Under the pieces are notes generated by a model. It saw nothing but the letters and a program-made list of their open reading frames with translations, was not told the DNA's origin and searched no databases. Shown one piece after another: positions 23,001 through 33,686 of a stretch of DNA of 64,000 nucleotides; position 1 is the first letter of the stretch; each line of letters begins with the position of its first letter. This stretch comes from Ciona intestinalis. Taxonomy: Eukaryota > Chordata > Ascidiacea > Phlebobranchia > Cionidae. Both the position numbers and the translations under genes were made by a program. The stretch covers positions 2,988,986-3,052,985 of the forward strand of contig NC_020169.2 in NCBI RefSeq assembly GCF_000224145.3. Direction: 5' to 3'.

Positions 23001-25802
23001 AAAAAAAAGATAGTTAACTATGTTAACTTGCAGGAATCCATTTCAACATGCAGATTTGCACAACGGGTAGCAATGATTAAAAACGAGGCAACATTGAATG
23101 AAGAACTGGATCCCAAATTGGTAATTTCTAACAAAGTATACAATCTTGATAATTTAAACATCGATTTCTTCTTCCAAGATGATTATTCGATTGAAGAAAG
23201 AAGTCCAAGGATTAAAAGACGAGCTTGCGCTGGTGACGGGTGATGTTCGAACGGATCAATTGACACAGGAGGAACTTGAAAGGTACAACTTCTCTTTGGT
23301 ATAAAAAACACATGTTAAAAGCCAATGTTCTTTATTTAATTGTACAGTTTTGCAAAATTGGTTTGTTTGTAGTTGTAGATTAACACTGGAAAATCGCTTT
23401 AATGCAAATTTTCTTTAAAAGCTAAAATTTCTATCCTGGTTTGAAAGCTTGGTATTATTTGTTTCGATATTAAGTCATTTAGCTAGTTATCTTGTTAAGT
23501 TGTGATTTATGTATAGATTAAATGAGTTGATTGGAATTTATCTTGCTGATGATGATTTGGAAGCAACATTAGATGTTGGTGGAGACACAAGGAAAATACA
23601 ATATTGTTATAACTTTCTTAAGAAGAAAATAAAAGAACGGAAAGAGCCGGATGAGGTTTGGTATCTTATTGCTTTTCAGGTGTTCATCTGTAAAATTTGT
23701 TTTTGTATTAAAAGGTTGAAACTGTGCAACATGTACCTCAAGATGACGGACCTACACTGAGTCCAACTGAAGTACAAAGACTTAGAGAAATACTGCAACA
23801 AAGAGACAATGAAATAAGTAAGTGTAACTTTTTAAATTAAAACCTTTAGGTAAGTTCTTTATTACGACGACGCATGTTCGCTGGCTTACTGATATCTGTG
23901 GTTACTTTTAGGAGTGTTAATTGCAATATAATTAGTTTGTAGTTTTAGTAAATCACAACTGCATATAAGATTCTTTGTTTTAGGTATACTTGTAACAATG
24001 CTGAAAAAAGAAAGAAAACGAGCTTTGAATGCTGAAAATAATGTGGTGGAAAGTGCAAGGAAGGTCCAAACACTAGTGGAGTCCCCACCTTATCGCAAGG
24101 AAACTTATTCTGTGCCAAAACCTGAACCAACAACAAGAAAAAGTAGAATTAAAGGTATGACCAACCTTTTTTAAATACATTACTTTGCTATGGATTCAAA
24201 AGTATTTCAAACTAAACAAGTACATGAATGAAAAAAGATAGGTATGGGGTGTGTAAAAGTAAAAGCAATGACAGTTATTCTGATACAAAAACATTTTTTG
24301 TGCAGATGTTGAAATGTCGGCAGGCCGACAAGAAGCATTTGAATTATATAAACGTGATTACACCGAATCAGAGGGAATAGTTGAGCAAAAGGAACTTCTT
24401 AAACATCGATATGAAGAAGCAAAAAAACTTGGGCAGGAAATCAATGACTCAAGAAATGAACTGAGTAAGATAAAGCGTATTAATTTGTTTTTTTCTTTTT
24501 ATTGTCACTATCTGGTATAATGCGAGGTGTTCTATTGTACAACATAGAGCTCAGGCATTGTTAGGAAACTTATTACTTTTTGCTTTGATCTAGACCATTT
24601 AAAATCGACACTGGAGAGAATTCGAAAACAAACTGCAATACAAAGTACTTTGGATGGTGATGATTCATTTGAAGTTAATGAAAGAGAACAAGCGACAATC
24701 CACGCAATGGAAGATATTAAAGCAAGGTAGAAGTTTGAAAATTTGTATATATGTATGTGAAGCTACTTATTGAAAGAGAAAGTACATCTATATGCTATGT
24801 TGGGTAAAGCAATAAATTCAGGTTTCTGGTTTAAATATACTTGTATCAAATATGTTAAAGCATGGTACAATTACTTACTGTTGTTGTTTCTGCAGGTACA
24901 AAGTGTCTTTCAATCGTCTCAAAGCAATGAAAGCTGAAATTGATCATTTGCATCATCTACTTGATAAGTCACGGGTTCAAATGCAGCACGATTTTGATCA
25001 ATGGTGGGAATCACAAACTCGTAATGGCCATGCAACAGGACAAAGGTAGACGTTATAAGCATGAATGAATGTATTTGTGTCACTTGTCTTCACATGCCTC
25101 AGCAATGACAGTCGTTATATTATGGGTGTTCTGTTTCACACATCTTGTGCCTACTTTTACGTTACCACATATGTTTGTGCACAATATTTATTGTAATGTA
25201 TGGCTGACAATTTACAAAACCTAGTGATTACCATTTACCAATGAAGCAATTGTTATTAAGTGTTTTGCCAAAGGACGTACCACATACACAGCCACAATGG
25301 TAGCAGCATTGAGCCTAGAATCCAAAAACTTTGGCTAACAGTGTGACTTTACAGGCGCCCAAACTCCCACAGCAGAAACAGATATAATGGGAATGAACCA
25401 CGTCTTCGAGGAAACCAACAAGCATGGGGTACTCCCCCAATTTCACCCCATACTAAAAACGGTAGGGGTGAGGTTATTTCCCCTCCCCCCGCAGGCTCCC
25501 TTTCTCCACGCGAATCCTCTCTAAAAACTGGCAAAAATGCCTTGACGGACCTTAGGCACGGCCATGGCGACCGTTACGCCGGCGAAACAGTGGCGCAAAG
25601 GCGTCAAGGTTCTGATGCTAATTATCGTTATTCTCCTGGTCGTCCTCCTTCAGCTCCGAGATCAGAACAGAGAAAAGTTATGAGTGGTAGCTCAGATAAC
25701 CCAAGTAGACCTCACAATATTCCGTTAACTGGTGACAAAGAAACGGACGCAGATATTATGGCGTTTATAAAGGCGCGTGAAACTTTAATGCAACGTAACT
25801 AA
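20005..25802 (+). CDS. KIF6: Kinesin family member 6
   Basis: Kinesin-9 family microtubule motor linked to motile cilia. Multi-exon, starting at ATG 20005 ([14 protein letters not shown]) with the first coding exon 20005-20064. The motor spans about residues 1-345: P-loop GQTGSGKT, switch I region NQASTRSH, switch II DLAGSE, then [18 protein letters not shown] and ISTCRFAQR. The remainder is coiled-coil stalk. The C-terminus [20 protein letters not shown] matches the conserved KIF6 tail, which separates it from the close relative KIF9. Introns carry MITE copies 3 and 4, a tandem duplication, a fold-back element and a family 2 repeat. Some mid-stalk exon borders were not individually fixed. 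Confidence 0.93.
20534..20724 (-). mobile_element. MITE-like inverted-repeat element, copy 3
   Basis: Opposite orientation to copy 1: begins gatagtagaatggggggaga, then ctttagcacataatatcc, and ends aggtgtcccatcttcc ... actatat. KIF6 intron. Confidence 0.7.
21366..21545 (+). mobile_element. MITE-like inverted-repeat element, copy 4 (degenerate)
   Basis: Diverged copy with recognisable ends (ggtagggtaagatag ... ccatctttaccccacagtac) and the interior tttggtagtaaacaaa-like block. KIF6 intron. Confidence 0.55.
21625..21935 (+). repeat. Intronic tandem duplication of about 140 bp
   Basis: Two adjacent copies share attgttatgtctaatttttt, gtacctaaaatcccatt, aactctagccag and actacttatttcaatgac. They differ by scattered substitutions and small indels. 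Intron of KIF6. Confidence 0.8.
22428..22535. mobile_element. Fold-back element with about 30-bp inverted ends
   Basis: The left arm starts gctcatctggtataaaatgt and the right arm is its near-complement ending in acgttttataccagatgagt. The arms enclose about 45 bp of unrelated DNA. Its ends are unrelated to the main MITE family. KIF6 intron. Confidence 0.65.
25075..25172 (+). repeat. Interspersed repeat family 2, copy d
   Basis: Holds cacatgcctcagcaatgaca, gtcgttatattatgggtgtt and cttgtgcctacttttacgtt before accacatatg. KIF6 intron. Confidence 0.6.
25275..25345 (+). repeat. Third short repeat, copy a
   Basis: The segment acatacacagccacaatggt followed by agcagcattgagcctagaat closely resembles 45213-45285. 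Two copies seen; extent approximate. Confidence 0.4.
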
Positions 25803-26063
25803 TGTATTTGTAAAGTGAGTTGAGTAATTTTGCACTACGGTCTGGTTTACCATGGTGACTTACGTTTTACAGATTAGATTCATGTGGTATGTTTTTAATT
25901 TAGTTTTTTCAACACTATATTTATAATAAAAGCTAAAGTAAACTTACGTGGGTATTTGTAAATATTATGACGACGAAATGTGTCTGTCGCGTCACTATTG
26001 GCTTTTGTTGCAACCTAACGGTTAACAGGTTAGGTAAATAAAGTTTAGGAAATTAAATTTAAA
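25803..26063. other. KIF6-SSNA1 spacer
   Basis: 260 bp holding the KIF6 3' UTR (AATAAA near 25924) and the SSNA1 5' region. A possible splice acceptor (ggttaacag) lies near 26030. Confidence 0.4.
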
Positions 26064-26549
26064 ATGGCATCAACATCTGAAGAGGTTTTGAGTTCAAACA
26101 ACCCAGAGACGTACAGCAGCGAAGTTCTAAAATGCATCAGCCAAATGCGAGGGCAAAGCGAACGGGTCGATACAGAAATCGCAACAATTGAGACTGAAAA
26201 AAGGAAACTACAAAACGATATTCGTTATCTCACTGACCGACTTGCAAAGATAAACTATCAGCTTGCCCAGAAGACGCAGTTTCGTACCGAGCTTAACAAA
26301 ACGATCAAAGACACCGAAAACGCGTACGGGAAATTAATAGAAAGCTCGCAGGTGTTATATAAGTCTGTGAAAGCTACGCGAAACAACATACTGCAGTCGT
26401 CACACACAAAGACTGACCCTCAATACCAAGAAAGACATCAAGCCCCGAAAGAAAAAAGCCAGGCTAACCTGACGAACGTTGAACCAGGCAACGAAGGGAT
26501 GGTCGTCGCAGCGGCTGTGGCCACTGGTACTGACTACAATAAAAAATGA
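26064..26549 (+). CDS. SSNA1: SSNA1/NA14/DIP13 microtubule-associated coiled-coil protein
   Basis: Small fibril-forming coiled-coil protein of centrioles, basal bodies and cilia that nucleates and branches microtubules (family knowledge). Intronless, 161 residues; human is 119. Residues about 15-110 align by eye with SSNA1: SSEVLKCISQMR, LQNDIRYLTDRLAKINYQLA and KTIKDTENAYGKLIESSQVL. The poorly conserved tail after about residue 115 is longer than in vertebrates. It follows KIF6 by 261 bp on the same strand and converges on NPRL3. Confidence 0.88.
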   Translation: MASTSEEVLSSNNPETYSSEVLKCISQMRGQSERVDTEIATIETEKRKLQNDIRYLTDRLAKINYQLAQKTQFRTELNKTIKDTENAYGKLIESSQVLYKSVKATRNNILQSSHTKTDPQYQERHQAPKEKSQANLTNVEPGNEGMVVAAAVATGTDYNKK

Positions 26550-26828
26550 CCCTTTTTGCCGCTGACGTTAGTAATATATTGCTAACTGTGACTGCCAATT
26601 GCATCTTATAATATTTAAGAAATTTGGGCTTAAGAGGTAGCGTATATATTTAATTAAATCTATGATAAAATATACCACGCAATACAGTACCAAAGAATAT
26701 AAGAACAGAGAAACAATATACATTCTACATTGCAAGCCAAAAGATTAATTATTGAATGAAATTTTAAAATAGGAAAAATATTGCATTAAAGCTAGATATA
26801 ATTTAAGGACCTGGTACTCCTAAAATTA
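26550..26828. other. Convergent 3' UTRs of SSNA1 and NPRL3
   Basis: 279-bp AT-rich spacer between convergent stop codons. No further feature recognised. Confidence 0.4.
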
Positions 26829-28589
26829 TTAACAATCTGCCATGCAAAAAGCTGAGGCAATTTCATCTTCGCGAACTGTAGTTAAAAGCAAAGGCTTAAA
26901 TTGGTCTAGTATGTTCACAATGTCTCCACGTAACAAATTCTCCCTGTACATCATTTCTTCAAGATGATGCCTCCCGTCAAAATATTTTAAAAGACGTAAA
27001 AATAAGTTAAAGTTAATAGGCGCCTGTGAAGCAGTGATAGAGGTTTGAAAGAGGGGTTTACAGTGAGATGGCAGGTCCTCAAAACGAACATGCATCTTAT
27101 GCACAGTCTTTGCAAACTTCAGCAGATCGTGTTGTAATTCAATGCTGGATTTTTGAGCCTCTTCCTTGGTTGTTAGTGGTGGGACAAAATATACATAAGT
27201 GTGATGCTGCATTAGAAACCTATGTTGCAACATCCAAAATACTGCATTGACAAGGGTATCTTCGTGTTCAAAAAACGGACTGTTATGGGATTGTAGATTG
27301 AATCTTTCACCCAGTCGGAAATCAATCAAACTGATCGGGACGGAAAAATAAGACAAGACTTTGGTGAGACTCATATGGAATGTATTTCTAAATAACTTTA
27401 CCCATCTGGAATGTATGTGCAACATTGCAGTAGGAGCAAGAACATATACATTGGTCTTGCACAGAGGATAGATAACACAAGCCTTGCCCCACAGTACCAA
27501 ATGCCGTGCTATTGTGTAAACATGCTTCAGGTTAATGTCCCCATCAATTGAGATAAGTTGTAAAGATTTTGTGGGGCTGTAAAAATTGAGAAACTTTACC
27601 ATTGACATGGAACAATGATCGGTTAAAGATGCCCACACATCTTTTATGTCATAAACTAATAATCCATGATAGGGTTGAATTTTCTTCAGGCAAGTTTCAA
27701 TGGCCTTTATATCCACAGTCGAGCACTGTTCGGAAACATTTGTGCTGTTCAGCACTTTGTGGTAAAGGCAAAAATCTATGCTCAGGTTTTCATTGATTGT
27801 CAGATTAATTGTTCCAGAGCAATGCAAAGCATTAAATATATCTTGCAGGTGAAGAGCAAGCTTGCTTTGTGCCAAAATTTCGGAATAAATTTTGCATTTT
27901 GACTCTTCTGTATTTGCTTCATCATCATGAATGCTCAGCATTTGCATTGCAGCGTTGGTCATATACATTGTTCTTTTTTCTTCAAATCTTAAGCCAAGGC
28001 TAACTTTTGCACTCAGCTGTTGGTAAGCCTCAACAACCGAATAGTTGGCGCTAGTTTTCAGGACAAAAACTAAATTAAATGAGAGTAGAGTAGTGTCAGT
28101 CTCATTTGCTCTCAAAAATGCAGCACTTGAATTGCATCTTGATCTCCCAGACCTCACCAGTTGATGCTGCATTGGCCGCACCATATTGCCTTCAATATTA
28201 CTTCGTTCAAGCATAACAGGAAACCCAACAAACCTCAGTCCATTGTTTTTAACATCAAACTTTTGACCACAAATCTTTGTATTACCAGGACTTAAAATTT
28301 GGCCTAATGTTTCATCGGAAAATGCTAAAAACTGTGTCATCGTATCACGATGTTGTTCATCATCACTGTCTTCCTCATTCATCCAATCAGCTGTGCTTTT
28401 TTGACCACCCATAGTGTGAGGTTGATTGAGGTGAAATGTTGAGGAAGTCAGTTGCTCATAATTGTCACGAGACATGCCACTAAAACTTTCCAAGTCAAAT
28501 GGGTATTTAAATAGCAACTTACTGTTTATTCTACTCCCAAACATAGAGAGCATGAGACCCAATGGGTTCCATGGTAGATCATCATCCAT
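26829..28589 (-). CDS. NPRL3: GATOR1 complex subunit NPRL3
   Basis: With NPRL2 and DEPDC5 forms GATOR1, the Rag GTPase-activating complex that turns down mTORC1 at the lysosome when amino acids are scarce. Single exon, 586 residues; human is 569. Family blocks seen in order: SKLLFKYPF near the N-terminus, CGQKFDVKNNGLRFVGFPVM, the longin-type stretch LLSFNLVFVLKTSANYSVV, IQPYHGLLVY, HLVLWGKACVIYPLCKTNVY, VFWMLQHRFLMQHHTYVYFV and the C-terminal LLKYFDGRHHLEEMMYREN. The start MDDDLPWNPLG is the first ATG of the frame. Vertebrate orthologues are multi-exon, so the intronless coding frame is notable. Confidence 0.92.
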   Translation of the reverse strand: MDDDLPWNPLGLMLSMFGSRINSKLLFKYPFDLESFSGMSRDNYEQLTSSTFHLNQPHTMGGQKSTADWMNEEDSDDEQHRDTMTQFLAFSDETLGQILSPGNTKICGQKFDVKNNGLRFVGFPVMLERSNIEGNMVRPMQHQLVRSGRSRCNSSAAFLRANETDTTLLSFNLVFVLKTSANYSVVEAYQQLSAKVSLGLRFEEKRTMYMTNAAMQMLSIHDDEANTEESKCKIYSEILAQSKLALHLQDIFNALHCSGTINLTINENLSIDFCLYHKVLNSTNVSEQCSTVDIKAIETCLKKIQPYHGLLVYDIKDVWASLTDHCSMSMVKFLNFYSPTKSLQLISIDGDINLKHVYTIARHLVLWGKACVIYPLCKTNVYVLAPTAMLHIHSRWVKLFRNTFHMSLTKVLSYFSVPISLIDFRLGERFNLQSHNSPFFEHEDTLVNAVFWMLQHRFLMQHHTYVYFVPPLTTKEEAQKSSIELQHDLLKFAKTVHKMHVRFEDLPSHCKPLFQTSITASQAPINFNLFLRLLKYFDGRHHLEEMMYRENLLRGDIVNILDQFKPLLLTTVREDEIASAFCMADC

Positions 28590-29964
28590 AAGGCTTGTTG
28601 GGAGCTACTGCAGAAAAGATAAAAATTAAAGCTAAATTTATAGGCGTTTAACTATGGAAATTGCAAAATCAAAACGTAGATAGTAGGTTATATTATAATT
28701 ATAAACATGTGTAAACACGTTTTAACTTACATGAAACATTTAACAGTCTTCAAATAAGTTTGCAAGCTTCTTTTTCAACAGTATTACGGTTTAAAATACC
28801 TGCTATAGTAGAGTAGAACGGATCGAAAGTTTTCGCATTTAGGTCGAATTCTCGCAGGAATCAATCATGGGGAATCCCCTAATTAGACGCTCCAGTTTTA
28901 CTCTTTCGTGTAAACGCGGACTGTGATATAATCCTTCATGGGGTAATTAAAAAAACTTATAACGTAGTATATTTGTATCAAAAAATTGTTTAAATCATAA
29001 TGACTTGTAACAACTGTTTTTAATGTTTCTCACTGCACTGATTAACATGAAGAAACTGAACTAAGCAACTGTGGGTTCCACTTAATTTTATCGCGTAAAC
29101 AAGAGTACAAGACTAAAGTATTCATTTAAAACATAGGGAAATAGGCGAGCAATGGACATACTTAAATGTTAAAAACGGGCACTTTATTTCCTATTTACAG
29201 ATATACAGCTATGACGTTTAATTTCAGGTTATCTATTTTCATTGCATCAAGTGTGAAGGCAAATAGATAATGACAAATAAGGAACAATGCAATATTAGGG
29301 GTATGAAATCATGTATTGCAGTCTTGCAATAACATACATAAACTTATAATATTTAGTGTACTCACTTTTGCACTTACATTTGTTCTAAATTTAAATAATA
29401 CGCTAAGGAAAAAAATAGAAATTCTAAACCAACTAAATCTCTTGTTTCAGTTGAATATAGTATCAATTTAAAACCACCACATATTTGCAATAACGACCAA
29501 AAGTACCGAAATCATGTACACAATATGAACCATGCACAACTGTTGACAATTGAGAATAGGTATACACAGAGTATTGGTGTTGAGTTAAAAATAGGGTTGA
29601 AATGTAAAAAAAAACGTGTCATGTGACTAAATAATAAAAAGAGGTGAACGTCCATAACTGAACAGAGCCTTTTTAAATATAAAACAAACAAGAAAGTGAA
29701 TTAGTACAGTTACTTTTGCAACAACTTAAAATAAAACAAACATAGATTATTTAAGTTATACACAATGCAACTCGCACGATGCAGTTCATAAAAATATAAA
29801 ACATAGCCATGAAGTGAGTAATAGGTCAGTTTTAAATATTAAATTGTTTAGGTCTTGAAAACATACTTGCATTTACTAAAGCAAGTCTTATATGCATACA
29901 ATTTTATAACACATTCTAGTTTGAATACAATAATTCAGTTGCCTAAGTTGCTCAAAGATGATTT
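28590..29964. other. Spacer between NPRL3 and SPTSS
   Basis: Holds the NPRL3 5' UTR and promoter and the SPTSS 3' UTR. No exon, RNA gene or repeat was recognised; composition is very AT-rich toward the right. Confidence 0.4.
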
Positions 29965-30420
29965 TCAAGTATCCATCAGGCCAAAATGTGAAAGCATGGC
30001 AAAGATATGTTGTGGCAAGAAAGCATATGCCGTATAGAAGGACATTGACAAAAGCAGGATCAAACAGGTATCTGAAAAACAAAATTATGGTACTTCTTTT
30101 GATACATATAGCTAAGTTGGCTCAACATGATTTTATTTATCTCCCTGAAAACAGTAATGAAGATTAGTTGTTTCAAAGAACAAAGAGAAGAAAACGGAAT
30201 TAACAGCATCCGTTGTTAAAACTGAATATAAAGTACAAAATGTTAAGTTGCCTATACCCTAGTATAGTAGTATACAAACATATTACTTACTAAAAACTGT
30301 ACGTTCCCAAGGGTCAAGCATGTATATTCCAGTTGTTATACAATATATGAAATATAGCCATTCAATATAACCGACAACTGATGTTGGCTTCTTTCCAAAC
30401 AGTTTAAAATCAAATCCCAT
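29965..30420 (-). CDS. Serine palmitoyltransferase small subunit (SPTSSA/B type)
   Basis: Tiny ER membrane activator of the SPTLC1-SPTLC2/3 enzyme that starts sphingolipid synthesis. Two exons, 30291-30420 and 29965-30071, join in phase (237 bp, 78 residues). The conserved core is YMLDPWERTVFN, with an upstream YIEWLYFIYCI helix and a downstream LYT/YTAYAFLPQHI-type helix, matching the family almost position by position. The intron splits the codon after VF, so the true C-terminus appears only after splicing. A, B or ancestral type cannot be decided, so no symbol is given. A CRE-like site lies 200 bp upstream. Confidence 0.9.
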
Positions 30421-30622
30421 TTTGCAAGTCACTGACCGTTGCTGGTTTTTACGGTTTACTCTTGCTGTTCACAAATCTAAGATAAACAAAAGTACATTTA
30501 CAAGTTCTTATTTGATTAAACCGTTCCTCATGCCTGTACCGCCGTCGAATTCTACCTAACAACGTCGATATATACTACACCCACCTCACGCGATTCTCGA
30601 ATGAATGGGCTCAGTGCGCGTA

Positions 30623-30630
30623 TGACGTCA
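30623..30630. promoter_or_regulatory. CRE/ATF-type palindrome upstream of SPTSS
   Basis: TGACGTCA about 200 bp upstream of the SPTSS start codon, in the identical 13-bp context seen at 19-31. Confidence 0.4.
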
Positions 30631-31104
30631 TCGTAATCCTTTCTTCTTTCTTTATCTCATAAAAACCAAGCCTTTTTCCTTTATAGTTGTCCGTTGGGTT
30701 GTGGTTCTTCGGCGTGATAGTGGTTGCCGAAGATATTATGCAAATTCCCTTTAACATAGCATATTGACTTTTTACATTTAAACTTCTCTTTTTAATTCTT
30801 AGTTTATTGCCCTAAAAGTTGTTTAGATAAGATTACGTGTAAGTTGACTTGATGGGGCGCCGCGTGGTTTGTGTTTAAACAGCGTTGTGGTTTGTTTGCT
30901 TTGCTTATGTTATGTCATGAATTACGCGGAAACAGCGACGTAATTAAGTGCATATGTGTTAATGGTAGTTTTGTAGAGGAAAAACATTAACGCTATAATG
31001 ACAGTAGGCCGTGCTGCATATTATGTCTGTATATATTCATACTGGAGATATCTCTGGTAGGCCGTGTGTGTACCGAAAAATACGTTTGTACCTGGTTTGT
31101 ACTA

Positions 31105-31161
31105 CAAACATGATTCAATAGTGGCATCGTTTTTTTCAAACATGATTCAATAGTGGCATCG
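31105..31161 (+). repeat. Direct repeat of 25 bp
   Basis: Two identical 25-bp units containing catgattcaatagtggcatc, at 31105-31129 and 31137-31161, separated by seven bases. Confidence 0.85.
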
Positions 31162-32126
31162 AAATTTTTACATTCTCATCGGTTAATTAAACGGTATTAG
31201 TCACTAATTAAATAATGGCAATTAGATTAATTAAAAACAGTCGGACAGAATTTTGTACGCCCAATCCTGTTAGTTATTCGTAGCGTAATTTTAATCGGAC
31301 CATGGCCTACTGAATGCATTTTAGTAAGCCTTGATCGTTCATATGCCGAACAACACACACGACCACTTATAATTCTTATCGCATCAAAATTGACACTTTA
31401 TTCAGTAGTTTCGCTAGGCAAAATACGCTTTTAGCGTACCGTTTGTTTAACCATAGCTGCGTTGATTTACAAAAAGCCGGCCAAGAAAGAAATTTGGTAC
31501 TATTGTATAAACCACGAAATAGCTGTTTTATTTCAAAATACAAAGTGGGTAAATAAACTGACCCTGATTCCGACTTCAAGGCCAATCTGGTAAAATACAC
31601 ATGACCAATAAAATCAGTACAAATATGATGTGAATCGACATGACTTGGATAAAAAGTTGTTGGAATGAGAATACTTCAATATGATTGCTACAGCACTCAG
31701 TAGCTGTATATATGGCAGAACCTTTACTGCAGGTGGTAAAGAATGGAACAAATTGTTTTGGCATGGCAAGGAAACAGGCAATCAATTTATACAAACAGAA
31801 AGAGCTGAGTAAACTAGGTATTCTACACTACTGTTTTTTTTCATTTAGGTACAAGTGATCAACCAAATCAAATAAATTAAGTTACAGTATCTTAAAACGT
31901 AGACTGTCTAATAAGGCTCATGTAACATAAATAATTCATTTATTTTTTGATGCTCTGGTTTAACACAGTTATCCCAAGTTGCACAGAAAAGTTAAAAGAA
32001 AGAAAGGGGTAAAAGATTTGCACTACACAGCTATATATATTAGCAGCAAAACACCAATCGACATTACTCCTATTTTCAAGCACAGGTTTTAATCAGTGGC
32101 AGAATTATTGATGCAGCACTTGCACT

Positions 32127-33686
32127 TTATACAGTAGAAACCTTTGCATACTTCATGGGTGACTTGTGTGGCTGGTTTTCCTTACTTGCCAGAGATGGAG
32201 AGAAGGCTTTTTTGGTCTGACGCAGACGAAATTGCTTTGATAATGCTGTTAACCTGGGCGAACGAATTTCGACTTTGTTTTGTATGTTTCCAGGAAGACT
32301 AGCATGGCTTGTCTTGCTTGTGCATGAAAATTTGACATCCGCATTAAGTGACCTAGTTTCCGCATTACAATCATTTAACAAGTCAGGTTTAGGAAGTTTC
32401 AAACCAAGCTGTGACAGATTTGGCATTTCCTCTTCAGGTTGCGGGAAGCTGTGGTAAGAATCTTTCGGACGAGGCTTTACAGTTGATGCGATAAGGTTCT
32501 TTCTTCTCAGCATCCCACTCAGTGTGCGGTGCCGTTTCCTGTTTTTGCTGTTGTATTTTATAACCTCCTGGTGTTTAGTGAAGTTCTTTACAATCTTTTT
32601 CTTCTTAGCAGAGTTGGGCATCAAGGATACCTGGTCGTACAAGTTACTCATCGCATTTTCTGTCTCTGCTTTAGCTTTGTCAGTGTATTGAAGTCGTTCA
32701 CTTGCAGTACGTTTAATAGCACTTGAAGGAGCAACCAAGAAGGTTGTGCTTACTTTAGGAGAGAGAAATTGTGTTTTGGTCTCTGGGAAATATACATTAG
32801 CAGCTTCTCTGATGTAAAATGGAGCAATCAGGATTTTTTGTGAATGCCTGATAAGGAATGCTACATGATTGTTCAACTTTGCAACACTCTCGTGTATGTC
32901 TGAAGCTTTAACATGGCGGGGCCAGATCAAGTGTGGTGTAAACATGGCTGCCAGATTTGCAGCATTCATTTTGTTTTCACTTTGATGTCTTGCAGTTTGA
33001 TACAGCAGGTTGAGAATTCCTCTTAGAACTTTGCGGTGTGCTGTTGGCAACAGCAGTAGCAACAGTTGTAAAGTTTCAATTCGTTTTCCTTTGTTTGGAA
33101 CTTCTTCTCCATTATCATCTTGCTGCATCATGTTTGCAATTTGAACATGAGCATTGAAGTGTTTTGATGGTAACAGTAAAGGTTCTGACAGTTGGCCTAG
33201 ATAGGTTTTTAAAACACAGGCAACATCATGGGCCTGAAACTGACTTTTATCAAAGTCAATATACACTCCTGTTGACAATGCTGTAACCAATTGGTTCTGG
33301 CGAATAGAATTACCAGGTTTACGAAACAAACCTTCTACAGTAAGGTGCTTACCAAGAAAATCTGTCAGTTGCTGGATTTGTGACAGACTTTCATCTGTCA
33401 AACTGGAGCTAAGGGCAGAATACTTACTGTCCTTTTTCTTCAGAGGATTCCAGGACTTCTTTGCACTGAGATGAAGTTTGTTTCCTGAATCTTTTAACAC
33501 AGACTCACAATCACCTCTCAATGTCTCCAATTGGTCACCAGGCAGATCAAGAAGCCTGGTCAGATGACTAACTATAAGCTCGGTGAATTCTTCCCATTTT
33601 TCATACTTTAACTTTATAACATTGTGGTCAGGGTCATAAAAATGCTGCTCTGGTAATGGTATGGACGTCTTGACCGGTGAAATCAT
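32127..33686 (-). CDS. ARHGAP19: Rho GTPase-activating protein 19
   Basis: RhoA-directed GAP acting in mitosis and cytokinesis in vertebrates. Intronless, 519 residues from the ATG at 33686 (MISPVKTSIPLPEQ). The RhoGAP domain spans about residues 75-290 with the arginine finger in VEGLFRKPGNSIRQNQ, then LSEPLLLPSKHFNAH and NKMNAANLAAMFTPHLIWP. The N-terminal EFTELIVSHLTRLLDLPG block and the later MPNSAKKKKIVKNFTKH motif are specific to ARHGAP19. The frame stays open upstream to 33857 without family similarity, so the internal start is preferred. The C-terminal tail is basic and probably disordered. Confidence 0.9.
   Translation of the reverse strand: MISPVKTSIPLPEQHFYDPDHNVIKLKYEKWEEFTELIVSHLTRLLDLPGDQLETLRGDCESVLKDSGNKLHLSAKKSWNPLKKKDSKYSALSSSLTDESLSQIQQLTDFLGKHLTVEGLFRKPGNSIRQNQLVTALSTGVYIDFDKSQFQAHDVACVLKTYLGQLSEPLLLPSKHFNAHVQIANMMQQDDNGEEVPNKGKRIETLQLLLLLLPTAHRKVLRGILNLLYQTARHQSENKMNAANLAAMFTPHLIWPRHVKASDIHESVAKLNNHVAFLIRHSQKILIAPFYIREAANVYFPETKTQFLSPKVSTTFLVAPSSAIKRTASERLQYTDKAKAETENAMSNLYDQVSLMPNSAKKKKIVKNFTKHQEVIKYNSKNRKRHRTLSGMLRRKNLIASTVKPRPKDSYHSFPQPEEEMPNLSQLGLKLPKPDLLNDCNAETRSLNADVKFSCTSKTSHASLPGNIQNKVEIRSPRLTALSKQFRLRQTKKAFSPSLASKENQPHKSPMKYAKVSTV

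Larger units (their letters stand above)
30421..32126. other. SPTSS promoter region and ARHGAP19 3' UTR
   Basis: No exon recognised. The stretch contains the CRE palindrome at 30623-30630 and a 25-bp direct repeat at 31105-31161. Open frames at 31376-31794 on the minus strand lack motifs and probably lie in the ARHGAP19 3' UTR. Confidence 0.4.

Noticed and set aside
20005-25802. KIF9 as identity of the kinesin
   Set aside because: The N-terminus MVKQTIQIF, the [11 protein letters not shown] block and the IPLTGD...IMAFIKAR tail match KIF6, not KIF9.
31376-31794. Minus-strand frames with hydrophobic stretches
   Set aside because: They overlap each other, lack family similarity and fall where the ARHGAP19 3' UTR is expected.
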